A DNA stretch of 64,000 nucleotides from Colocasia esculenta (GCA_014218235.1 CM024755.1:74880631-74944630); one strand, 5' to 3'; positions 10,865-22,257 are shown, counted from the first letter of the stretch. Numbers and translations are program-made. The notes: generated by a model from the sequence alone, not told the origin.

Positions 10865-12641
10865 GGTATAGAACCCATCATTCCTCGCCCCCCGGACGCA
10901 AGTTGTTGCCAGAAGCAGTGCAAGGCCTCAAAAGGCAGGTCCGATCATTGCGGCATGGCCAACATGAGATGCTTCGATGCTTGAGGAGTATGGATGAGCA
11001 TTTGACTACTCCCCATCATGGACTCCTGGCCCCAATGGCGCATCTGCACTCCCAACTCATCCTCCATCTGGAGGGTGGCTCTCAGAAGAATCTTCAAATC
11101 CGTTCGATGATGAGGCAGTGAAAAGGCTATATTCTTTCCTGCACCATCGGACTCTGGCGATCTTCAGTGCTTGCCTACTGGGAGGGTTGTTAGGTTGCCC
11201 ACCATAGACAAGTATCCCGACAAACTATTGCATATATCACAAAGTCACATGACATGACATGGAAGACTGCTATGCCTTTTAAGGATAAAGTTGAAGCCTG
11301 GATCAACCAAGGAGTCATTGACCTGGGCAGCTCCCATGTTGATCCACTGCAGCCTCACATTCATGGATGGGTGAATCAACCAACTGATGTTGTTACCCAT
11401 TTAGTGAACATCGTCCTCCACCGGCAATGCATACAACAATGGCATTCACATTCCTGAAGCCGGAGACAGGGGAAGCTAGTTCCTCCAACACTGTCCCCAC
11501 CCTATGGTATCCAGGATGGCGGCTTTCTCATCAAAACTCCTTCATGAAAGAGGACACCAACAAGATTTTTGATAATATTTTGAGAGGGGGTCACATAATG
11601 ACACATGATCTATCACCAACATATACTAAGGAGGAGAAAAGTCACCCTATGTATTGCCAATATCATGCCATGGTATTGCACTTTACGGACAGATGTCCAA
11701 TTGTGCGAGATTGGATCGAGATCTTGATGCAAAAAGGGGAGATCGACTCAGAAGGTAATTCCATGGTCTTGAAAAGAGCAAAGGAAGCAGCTCAGCAGGA
11801 ACTGGAGTAAACTAATTATATGCAGTTAGAAAATATCAAGGAACCTGCGATCGATGAACAGGAGTGGATCATACCACCGCCCTGGTCTCTGTCTAATGTT
11901 GAAAGCCCAATAGAGCAAGTTCTGAGGTGACCACCTAAACAAAGAAGGGGGTCCCAGCGGCATCAAATCACGCCTCCTCATAGACAAAGCTCAGGGGGCA
12001 GGGTCTCAGTGCAACAACCAGGAAATTTACCTCCAATCGAGGAGTCGGACCTTGTGCATAGTCAAGAGGGCCGCGTCCAGCATGGACATTCTCAGCCCAG
12101 CTCCAAACAAAGTGGCGGGACTGGGATTGGGACCCGGCCAGAGTCTTCCAAGCCTCCCATGTGGCGAGATAAAGATCGAAAGGGCAAGGAAGGCCATAAT
12201 GGAGCCAACCTCTCAAAATTCTGGCCCTTTCACAATTGAATTCTAGAAATTTCCGCTCGAGATAATTGAGTAGGCGATCAATTCCACCTTTCAGCGTCAG
12301 CTAGATGGAGCTGATTGGGTCATTGTGGCCCCGAAGAAGTGCTCTCCCCTAAAATTCCCTAAAAGGGGAGGCTCGCATAATCATTCCTATCGGGAGGGCA
12401 CCTCTCAACTAGCTGTGCAAGCAAAAGACCCCTCTCCAATTGAAGTGGCACAAGCAAAGAAACAATAAAAGAACAAGCAAAAGAACCTAAAAAAGCGCCT
12501 AAAGCGGCATCTTGAACAAGCTGTGGCAATGGAGTTCCCACTAGAGCTGACTCTACTCTAGAAATTACAAAAGCTCATCAATGAGCTGGATGAATATGTT
12601 CCCTCCAGGCCTACCAAGGGCATTCCTCTTGATAAATATAT
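10865..12641 (+). pseudogene. Degenerate retroelement-derived coding region, part 2
   Basis: 11254-11457 encodes FKDKVEAWINQGVIDLG and VDPLQPHIHGW, a second version of the module at 10240-10480. 11427-11810 encodes HPMYCQYHAMVLHFTDRC and a basic helix, a third Cys/His module of the type in plant Gypsy polyproteins before protease. 11811-12641 is low-complexity and polar with scattered stops, ending near PSRPTKGIPLDKY, where the sequence is cut at 12641. Frames shift several times. Confidence 0.45.
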
Positions 12642-15018
12642 TGTCACGCCCTCAAAAATATATGGGTACAAATAATTGCAGTGAAAAATAAAATACCCAA
12701 TTCGAAAATTTTCTCAAATCTCATCTCATCGGGGTGTGACATTCAAATCAAATATTATGTATGTAATAGAAGGCCAAGCCTTTACAACACCCTTATGACC
12801 CAAAATATCATTAAATTAAATGACAAACTTCTCAACAGGAAATGCTCATGATACACCGGTCAAATTTCAGCCATCTCACAGTCATCTAACTTAAGTACTA
12901 ATAAGAAGCCAACTTACACTTCAGGCCATCCAAAATAAAGCTTTTGTGAAGCGCTGGGGACAAAATCGGTCAACAAAAAAGGGCAGGCTATCGACAGACC
13001 AATCGGGTGTCGATAGACCAGAATCATGTGTCGACAGACATAGCTAGATTCGTTAGCTATAATCCATGTAGTTTTGAGTACTGAACATCCCCCCACACTG
13101 CAATGAAGCTAGTTATTAACATCCCATAATTTCAACATGATTTAGACCATCCAAAACATCAAAGTTCAAGGACCCAAATAACACTTTATTCTATAAAAAT
13201 CTGGATGTTTTACTATATAGAATTGACGTGATATGTCCATACATCTTGTAACAAGATAAAACTTCCACATTTAATGACAAAAATAAAACTCCTCTAAGAT
13301 AATCCATGCCCAGCACACATGAATCTGCCATATGCTTGCCTTGTTTTCATATCACCTAAAAATGACAGATAGGTTTATAAGCAAACTAGCCCAGTAGGAA
13401 TTACATCTCAAGGTGCGGACAAAGTATACGTAATTACAATTTAACAAGCAAAAATTTCAAGGATAATAGACAGAATTTCTTGTATGAACAGAAATCATGC
13501 TTATATCAAGTCAAGAGTTGCATATTGCAAGATATCAATTCAAGTCATGTTGTTATCATGACAGATCTGAAGGATCATTAAGTCATAAGAACAAGGAAAT
13601 GTTCATACAAGGATTTCTAATTGAGTATATAACAATTGATCAAGATTGAGAATTTTCAAACGAATCAAACTATTAAATCAATCAAGTCATCTCAAACTTT
13701 AAACTTAACATAGAACCAGAGACACTTTCAATCACATATACAAAGGATGCCAATGCCAAGCACCACTGAAATTGATCCATACTCCCTGTGGATGCGGCTT
13801 TTCATTCCTTTTCGTAGGGGACAAAGAACAGTGGTCCAAAAAGAGGGATATTATTATAGTGTGGTGTGTGGTATGCGGGGTGGAAAATGGAAGAGAATGA
13901 AAAGAAAAGAAAAGATCCGCGATCGCCAGGTATGCGAGGGTACCGAATGGAGATGCACGCGAGGGTGCGAAATAGAAGAAGTGATCACGTGGAATAGCTA
14001 TTGGAGCGTGGGAGGTTGTGCGGGGATGTGGGTTCCTCTTCTTCTACGAGCACGGCCGGCCGTGGTAGAAGGTGCCTTTCCTTGTTTTGATTACCCTGAC
14101 AAAAGGAAGACAAAGAAGATAAAGGGGATTAGCCACGGGTGCAGTATCAAATCTAAATAACTGAAATGAAATGAATGAATAACATGGAAGTGTACTTACC
14201 GCGTGGTGGCTTTTAAAACCCTAGGAGGTAGGTGTGTGTGTGTGTATGCATGCATGTACATGTGTGTATAAAAAGTGGGTAAAGAAGAGCCACGTGGGGC
14301 TCGGAGGAGACGATATAAACAAGAAAGGGAGAGGCAATGCTTCCTCGAATATTGGATGGCACGGCGGCGCTGCTGACTGGACGGATGAACAGGAGGAAGA
14401 AGCTTCCTCCCGCCTCGCTCCGGTTCACGTGAGGATGGCAGACGGGACGCCGGCTCCGAACTCTGAGGAACGAGGACGTGGGTTGGTGCGGAATGGTAGA
14501 CGCTCCTCCTTGGTCCGGAAGCTGAGTTGCCGATCTGGCAGAGCTTCGCCATGAATGGGCCCCCCCTTTCTCTCTACAAATGACCCTCGGGGGTCTATTT
14601 ATAGAGGTGAAAGGCTTGAATCGCGTCGGGGACAGCCGCCGCGACTATGAATTGAAAACGCGTCGGGTATGAGCACCGCGATTTAAAAGTCAATTTGATG
14701 GGACAGTCGCATGATGATCGTAGCCCACAGCTACGCTTGGAATCGCGTCGGGTAGGGGCGCCGCAACTTGAAATCGCGGCGATCCTCGCGGACGCGATTT
14801 CAATTGGGTAATGATTTGAAGCATGGGCTCATAAATGCACTGGTCCTAGCTGGAGACTTTAGGTTTTGACCTTTAAAACTGCGGCGGCTCAAACGGATGC
14901 GATTCAAAGATCCGCCATGATTTGATGCATGGGCGCCCTTGAGTGCAACGACTTTAGGTCCAGGGCCTAATCGCGGCGGCCATGGTGGACGCAATTCCAA
15001 TTGGAGTATGTGCCAAAA
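12642..15018 (-). repeat. LTR-A: 3' part of a long minus-oriented LTR
   Basis: The left end TGTCACGCCC is, on the minus strand, the common LTR ending GGGCGTGACA. TATAAATAGA lies at 14594-14603 and a strong donor, GCGG then TAAGTAC, at 14199. U3 (14620-15018) is rich in CGCG words and has an inverted repeat with a 10-bp spacer (14768-14803). Another inverted repeat, CTATCGACA/TGTCGATAG, lies near 12985-13020. TATAT precedes it (12637-12641) and also follows 49162. Its U3 start was not found; T2 interrupts it at 15018. It may be a solo LTR. Confidence 0.6.
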
Positions 15019-15159
15019 TGTAAGGCCCTTGATTTTTCATCTTTAGGTGATTTCTTATGTATGTATAAATGTATGCCATTGATGTATAAATTCTATTGTG
15101 CATAGTACTTACTTGTTTACATTGTATGAATAAGTATTATTTTAATGTGTGCATTGTAG

Positions 15160-15215
<56 letters not shown>

Positions 15216-17804
15216 ATGAGTGGTGTACATAAAGTTTCTGCAGTTTTAAATTCTATGCAGACGACCTGTTGGCGTCAACATGGGTTGACGTTCATGGTGA
15301 GTCAGCGGCCACATCGATGGACGCCAACTCCATATTGGCGGTCAGTGATGTTGACATCAAGGTCCCAAATCTGTTGCGATTCCAGATCCAGAAACGCTCC
15401 CGAAATCTTCGCCTCTTGTTTAGGAAACCGTTCCCCAACGGTAACCTAGCCTAACCTATATGCGTATCCGACCCCCAACCCTTTATATTGCCGAGTTTTC
15501 GGCCAAGTCTGTCCTTTTGACTCTTGGGTCAAAAACCTAGACTTTCTGTGCGAAAACCTATTTTGGAACTCTTCGATTCGGCTACTGGAGGCTTCAACCG
15601 GCGATCTGCATCGACTGGAGAGGACTCTGAACATCCGAGAACGACTTCCACATGCTGGTGTGCAGTGAAGATCAATAGGGAACCCGGATAAAGAAGGATT
15701 TGAAGGCTCTTTGGCTAAGGCCGAGGAGAGCTTCTTCAACTCAAAACATCGATTGCAGATTTTATCCAAGGCAAGTAACCCATCCACATCATCCCTACAT
15801 GTGTCTAGTATGTCCCAATAATTTTTAGGATTTTAATTCGAGTCCTGGAACCCCCCCATTCAGTCAATCTTTTGCGTTCAGTCTGTGTTCTGCATAGACA
15901 GGAACTTAACGACAGGATCTATTGCCGTTAAGATCTGAACTTGGCGGCGCCCTTTGTTGCCGTTAACTTGGTAGGCGGCCACCTCTTACCGTTTAGTTCT
16001 TCAGGTAGAAACAATGTTGTCTGCTGCCCTATAAAAACTATTTTCTCGAGTTTTCTGCGCATGAGGATATAAGATAAACTTTATATGATATGTAAATATC
16101 TGTGTGGAAGCATGTTGTGGATTGTTATGAATTTCTGTGGATTTCCCACATTATTAAAATTATCAGAAATGTCTAGTTGACAGGTTTTAATCTTGTAAAA
16201 TCTCGATTATGCAAATCTGTGTGGAATTTAATAGTCATGAAAATTCTGTATATCGGTTAAGGGTTTTAGTTCACGCTGTATAAAATTTAGAATTTTATGA
16301 TATCTGTGGAAATTATTATAATTTCTAAATGGTAAAACAAGGAGCATGCTGATTTAGTATAGAAATTCCAATAAATGGTATGAAAGTAGATAAATTCCTG
16401 AAAATTAGCATATGTTCAGTACTGCCAGTATGCATGTGTAGCATGAACTATAGGTCTGAATGATAACAACTATGTAAATTGGGCTATTGTAACCTGAGAT
16501 AATATCACTGTTTGAATTTTATTAAATAGTGGATATTTCAGAAAATTGTGAAACTCCGTATATGTGATTGTGTGTTTGTTTAAATGGAAAATGTGTAATT
16601 GTGCCAATGGGTGACACTGCTACCTTAGAGGGCTGTGGAACTGTACTGTGGTAAAGTCCCCATGGGAAAGTTCAAAATGTGTGATGTCCCATGGGCATTG
16701 GGATTAAATCCTGGAGGCGAACAAGTATCACTGGTTAGGGTGGAGAGTGCTTTTCACGGTTCTGCGCAGTAACTAAGATTTATCACTGGAATGCCCAGGT
16801 GATAGATATGTGTTGTGATTAGTGTGTGTCCTTCAAATGGTGGTTTGGGCTATGTGTCACGGCATTTAAAAAAAAAAGTGAAATAGTGTTTAAGTGAATA
16901 TGCATGTGAAAATTGTGAAATTGTGTAAATGATTATATGTTAATATGAACTCTTGTGATAGCAGGTGAAATGATAACTTCTTAAATGAATATGTTATGTA
17001 CATAGCGAAACAACAAGCTTTTCATGTGTATAAGTGTGTTATTCATGTGAATATGAGTATAGAATCCATGCTAGAATTGTCTCTTTCTTTATGTGTACAA
17101 CTCTGTGTTTAAGATGACAAATGTTAACATGTGAATATATAAATGTAGTTAAATGAAACTTAGTTTAACATATTGATAAATGTGTAGAGAGCATGTGATA
17201 GGCCTTAAGTTATTGAACACTTTGTACTAAACAATTTCCATGTGTAACATGTGTAGAAATCATGTTTAGGTTCCATTTGCATAAATGGCTAAATCCATGC
17301 TTATATGTGATTGTGTGGTATGAGAATGTGAATGTTAGGTGATGCATGTAAGTTTAATGTGTTTAGAGTTATTTGTTGAGTTCTTTTGAACTCATCCTTG
17401 CTTCGGCGTACAGGTGCAGACGTTTCTACTTCTTCCGAGGAGATCGTTAGGAGCGACTCGGAGCGGGAGTAGGAGACCTCGTTTAGATTCCGCGTTGTAC
17501 TTTCATTTTCATAAGTATGTAATAAAAAGACTATGTGTAGTCTTATGTGGACAATGTATTCAATTCATTTCTTAACTATGAAATGTTTAGTTCTCTTTTC
17601 CTCTATATGGACTGTGAATAGAATGTGGATGATGGAATAAGAGTTACTTTCCAGTCATTTCATTTCCGTTGTCATGTGTTATATATATATTTGTGTATGT
17701 TTCAGCCTAATTGTACAATTGTTGGGTAAATGTCCCACTGTAGCGGCGTTCATTGTACCGATGTGGGTTGGTGTGACCATACCTGTATAAGGAGAGTCGT
17801 TACA
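15019..17804 (+). repeat. T2 5' LTR (2786 bp)
   Basis: Begins TGTAAGGCCC, ends GAGTCGTTACA. Holds a (TA)n run (15162-15213), GGCGTC/GACGCC words (about 15270-15360), a weak TTATATT (15483-15489), a hairpin (15706-15728), a GC-type donor AAG then GCAAGT (15771), a double hairpin (15881-15932), the shared mid-LTR block (about 16610-16860), and the hairpin GAGTTC/GAACTC (17378-17393) followed by TTGCTTCGGCGTACAGG. Confidence 0.95.
15162..15213. repeat. (TA)n microsatellite in the T2 5' LTR
   Basis: A pure TA run of 52 bp. The 3' LTR has the same run at 34405-34467 (63 bp), so it was present at insertion and has since changed length. Confidence 0.95.
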
Positions 17805-17961
17805 GAGATTGCTATTAGATCTACAGGATGAAATTGTACATAAATATACACATACCATCATCTTCATTGTATGCTAAGTCTGTGTAGATTGTCCACATAG
17901 ATAATTAAATAGTTAGAAATTAGATAGTCTAGTTCTAAATTGTGATTAAATCATTTTGCAG
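15771..17961 (+). other. T2 leader intron (predicted, GC-AG)
   Basis: Donor AAG then GCAAGT in the LTR; acceptor TCATTTTGCAG 3 bp before the gag ATG at 17965. It would remove the rest of the LTR and the decayed PBS (17809-17821). Positions match T1 and T3. Confidence 0.45.
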
Positions 17962-18198
17962 GGTATGGCTTCACGTGGTAGGCGTGGTGTTCCTGCTCGT
18001 GAGGGTGAGCGGAGGAGAGATGAACCTCGGCGTGAGGGTCAGGGTGACCAGCAGGCCCCAGCACCCCAGGGTCCTGTGCTTCCCCCACCGCCACCAGTAG
18101 ACTATGGAGTGTTCATGCATGGTTTGGTGCAGGCCATGCAGACGCAGGCCCACACCCAGGCTGCACTCTAGGCTCAGCTGGAGGCTCAGCAGGCTCAG

Positions 18199-18295
18199 GT
18201 TAGAATGATAGATAGAGTAGTTTGTCTTATTTGGTTTCATGTTATTATGTTGCCATGTTGTGAATGTGCGATGCTTATGATGTTTGCTGTGGCAG
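18199..18295 (+). other. T2 gag intron 1 (predicted, 97 bp)
   Basis: GGCTCAG then GTTAGA at the donor, GCTGTGGCAG then GCT at the acceptor. Phase 0. Equivalent to the introns at 22084-22171 (T3) and 3182-3266 (T1). Confidence 0.75.
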
Positions 18296-18400
18296 GCTCA
18301 AGTTCCAGTTCCCCAGGCTCAGGACCTTGGTGGACCCTTCATCATGGAACGGTTCAAGAGGATGTCGCCACCTTCTTTTAAGGGGGAGAGCGACCCGTTA

Positions 18401-21400
18401 TGTAAGGCCCTCGAATTTTGTTGCCTTATTGTATTGCATGTAGATAATTCATGTTGTGTATGTACGTATGTATGTATCTACGTATGTATTAATTAGTATA
18501 CTTATGTGTGTATGCGTACAATTTAGGTATAAATAATGTATGTATTGCTTGATGGTAGTGTGTGCACAATACCATATAGATATTACATGTATATATACAT
18601 GATGTGCATGGGTTTTTGCATGTTTTAGACTTCTGGCCGAAGGCCAGATTGGCGTCAATATCATGACGTCGATGTGGTGTCGGCGTCAACCCTATGGACG
18701 CCAACACTAATTCTAGCGTCCAGCAATGTGGACGCCAACTTCTCTGACCTGCATGGGTTGTAGAGCCCAGAACTCCGGGGGCAAGCAAGCCCAGCCATTG
18801 GGGAGAAGTCCCCAACGGCTATCAGGCCATCCCATCACCTCTCCGGGGTTCCCCAGACCCCTCTCCTATAAACTAAACCCTTGCTGCACCAGAAAACCTC
18901 TCTTGACTCTTTGCAAAGAGGAGAGAAAACCCTAGCTCGGAGCTGTGCAAAGACTGAACTTTGGAGGCTCCAATCCGGCGATCCAAGGCTTCATCCGGCG
19001 TTCTATTGCAACTGGAGGCTAGAGGGAACCAAGGAGAAGGCTTCCCCACCACTGGCTTAGCACCTGCATCGACCAAGAACCTGGATGAGTGGTGTTTTGG
19101 AGGCTTCTTGGGACAGCCCAAGGAGAGCTTCACCAAGCTTTTGATCCCTTTGGAGTATTTTTCAGAGGCAAGTACCCTACCCATAACGTCCCTGTATGTG
19201 TCTAGGTCGGTTTTATGAATTTTAAGTATTTTCCTCGTGTCCTGGATCCCCCCTTTCACCTTTTCATTTGAGTTCGGTCTGTGTTTCTGCACAGACAGGA
19301 ACTTGGCGTCAATGCCTTGACGCCAAGATCCAAGTGTACGTCCAGCGATATTGCCGTCCACTCTAGGAACGGCCAGAGACCGCCGCCAAGTTCATCTGAG
19401 CAGAACAGCAAGCTGTTCTGCCCTTCTATATGACTAATTTCGATATGTTTCACGATGAGGATATAATGTAATCTCTTATGTACTATGTATACTAGTGAAT
19501 GTGGTGTGTGGATGGATTTTGTGCAAGGTGGTAAATGGTAGAGTTTATTTATTCTATGGAAATACATGTATGATGAGTTATCAATCTTGTCAATCCTTTG
19601 TTTGTATGATTTAGGACGAATCTGAATGTACTACATTTTATGGGTCATACATATATTAGTCAGTCTCTGTTCTGAAATTCTGAGATCTTTCCCATGCTTG
19701 TGTGAATTAGTGGAAATATTGTTTGGGAAATAGAAATCATGCGTAGGTCATGATAAATCTTCGGTAAATCATGTATTGCCCAAAAATTTCAGAAATAAAT
19801 TCTGTAGCTCCATGTCTGTTAGGGTTCAGGCAGTGAATTGTTAAAAATTGTGATTGGTATTCAACTCCATGTTAAATCGAATTGCGGATAGCATGTGGAA
19901 TTAATGTTAGATTTTCTGTAATTTCGTTTTAGCTTAGAAAAATCTGAAATTTTGCATGTGGGATCCTAAACCCGAAATTAGCCTGTGGTTAAAATTTCAG
20001 GTCATTTGAACCAGTATATGATGCAATATGAATTTTCCATGTAAAAATGTGAAACTAATGCATGCCTTTGTATAATGATTTGATTTTGTAAATGACAACC
20101 TAATTAGTGAAATTTCCTGAGTGCTAAATTTCTGTAATTGTAGTGCCATGTTAGGAAAAACAGAGAAGTGTGCATGTGAGTGAGAAAGTGAATGAAATGA
20201 GAGTGACATGTGTAAACTTATGTGTTAAAATCGGTAAAAATGTGTAATGTGTAACTTGTGCCAAATGTGACACTGCTTCCGCAGAGGGCAGTGGAACCGT
20301 ATCAGGGAAAAGTCCCCCTGAGAAGGTTCAATGTGAAGTGACCCTAAGGGCATTAGGGGGAAATCCTAGAGGTGGACAAGTACCACTGGTTAGGGTGGAG
20401 ACTTGTTCTCCCGGTCTGCGCAGTTCAAGAGTCGCCATTGTGTTGCCTAGATGGCGTCTATGTGATGTGATGTGTTGTGTCCTTCTTTGGTGGTTTGGAC
20501 TATGTGTCACGGCACTAAATGTGAATGTGTAAATGTGAATGAGGAAATGCGAAAGTGTAAATGTGTATGTGTTCATGTGTAAGATGTGAATGTGAACAAT
20601 GTGTAAAAGTGCATGTGTAAAGTGTGAAATATGCGAATTGGGAATTGTGTGAAATTGTGAAACCAAAATGTGAGGATGTGAGTTGTAATCCATGTTATGA
20701 CAATCTGAAATCATGCTTAAACAGTAGCTTTACTATGATATGATCATGTTTATGTATGCAAAATGCCTAGAATCCATGCTAGGGATGATTGTTAAGCATA
20801 TATAAACAATTCTCCATACTTGGTTGTTCACATGTTTTGATTTAATCGTTGTTGTAGCTCTCATGTGTTAGATTATGGTTGCTAAAGTATGTAAAACCAG
20901 CAAGCTTAAAGCATGTAAAACGGTTATGCATATGCGTAGGAATGTGTAGATTCCATGTTAGGTATGTTTCCTTTCATGCATGCTCGGGTATTCATGTTAA
21001 TGGCTTCCATGTCTTAGTTAGTTAAAGGTAGATTTTTATGTGAGGAATGAATAGAAAGCATGTGATAGGTGATTCTATGTTAGGAAATCTGAAAGCATAG
21101 TCCATGTGTTTCAATTGTAGATTCACCATGATAGGTTGCAAAATTTAATGTCAAGCATGCTACATGTCGTGCCTTATGAATGTGTATGTAGAACCTACTA
21201 TGATATGTGCATGTATGGTATGTGTAGAAGTACTTGCGGAGTCTTTTAGACTCACTACTTGCTTCGGCGTACAGGTGTAGTTGGTGACGAGACACTTGTG
21301 GAGGAGACGTTGGAGATCGACTTCGAGCGTGGAGATTAGAGTGTTGGAGTATTTGTGACATTTTGAGATTTTCATAGTATGTAATTGCAACATTGTATTA

Positions 21401-21684
21401 GAATTACTATGGAAAGGGAATGTATAAGTGTGGACATTTATGTATTAAATTTTCAGCAATTTAATTATGTGGACTTTTAGTACTTTAATGTTATCGAATC
21501 ATGTATGTTAAATGTGGATGATGAATGAAATGAAGACAGTGGTTCTTTTACTTCCGCTACTCTGTTCTTATATTCACGTGTATCTCAGCTGAATGTTATT
21601 GTTGGGTAAAAGTCCCACTGTGATGACGCTCGCTATATCGACGTGGGTTGGTATAACCGTACCGGTATAATGAGGGTCATCACA
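18401..21684 (+). repeat. T3 5' LTR (3284 bp)
   Basis: Begins TGTAAGGCCC, ends GGGTCATCACA. U3 carries several GGCGTCAA and GACGCCAAC words (18650-18745). TATAAAC at 18867-18873 is the likely promoter. The exon-like stretch after it has a hairpin (19103-19125) and a GC-type donor GAG then GCAAGT (19168). Two hairpins follow (19277-19296, 19302-19327). The shared mid-LTR block is at about 20268-20515, and the hairpin GAGTCT/AGACTC at 21239-21253 with TTGCTTCGGCGTACAGG after it. Confidence 0.97.
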
Positions 21685-21868
21685 GAGATTGGTATCAGAG
21701 AGACCGGTTGAGATTGCACATGAATATACATAAGTCATCATCTTCATTGCATGTTAAGTATGTCCACATGTGTAGAAAACACTAATAAGAAGTGGAAAAA
21801 AAAAAAGATAAGAAAATGGTTAGAAGACTTAGTAACCTAGCTCTAATGGTGGCTGAAATTTATTACAG
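19168..21868 (+). other. T3 leader intron (predicted, GC-AG)
   Basis: Donor GAG then GCAAGTAC; acceptor TTTATTACAG two bases before the gag ATG (21871). Equivalent to the predicted T1 and T2 leader introns. Confidence 0.45.
21690..21701 (+). promoter_or_regulatory. T3 primer-binding site (initiator Met tRNA type)
   Basis: TGGTATCAGAGA, five bases after the LTR end. The last base differs from the usual TGGTATCAGAGC. Confidence 0.85.
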
Positions 21869-22083
21869 CCATGGCTTCGAGAGGTAGGCGTGGTGGAGGG
21901 TCGGCCCGTGAGGACGAGCCGAGACGTGACGAGCGGGCGGAGCAGCAGGCCCCGGCACCGCAAGGTCCTGTACTTCCCCTATCGCCGCCTGTGGATTATG
22001 GAGTATTCATGCAAGGTCTGGTGCAAGCCATGCAGACGCAGGCTCATACCTAGGCAGCACTCCAGGCACAGTTGGAGGCTCAG

Positions 22084-22171
22084 GTTAGACAAATAAAATG
22101 ATTAATAGTCTGCTTTGTTTAATTATGTGATATTATGTTGATTGTATATTGCTTGATGTGCACTGTAGCAG
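22084..22171 (+). other. T3 gag intron 1 (predicted, 88 bp)
   Basis: Donor GAGGCTCAG then GTTAGAC; acceptor CACTGTAGCAG then GCTCAAG. The acceptor is a tandem TAG/CAG, and either choice keeps phase 0. An in-frame stop follows soon after the donor if the intron is retained. Confidence 0.75.
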
Positions 22172-22246
22172 GCTCAAGTACCAGCTCAGGACCATGGTGG
22201 ACCTTCTACCATGGAGAGATTCAAGAGGATGTTGCCACCCTCTTTT

Positions 22247-22257
22247 AAGGGGGAGAG
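22247..22257 (+). promoter_or_regulatory. Polypurine-tract-like sequence inside T3 gag
   Basis: AAGGGGGAGAG in the codons for FKGES. With the bases before it, TCTTTTAAGGGGGAGAG is identical over 17 bases to the true PPT next to the 3' LTR (26608-26620). The same stretch lies at 18380-18390 (T2) and 3084-3094 (T1, minus). Function as a second plus-strand primer is inferred. Confidence 0.5.

Noticed and set aside
18961..19218. 85-codon plus frame between TATA and donor in T3
   Set aside because: No ATG at its start, and the equivalent stretch in T2 is not open in the same frame. Conservation is better explained by RNA structure and splicing.
18873..19361. 162-codon minus frame in the T3 5' LTR, repeated at 27093-27581
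   Set aside because: Conserved only because both LTRs are copies of one sequence; it runs antisense across the promoter and first exon and has no counterpart in T1 or T2.
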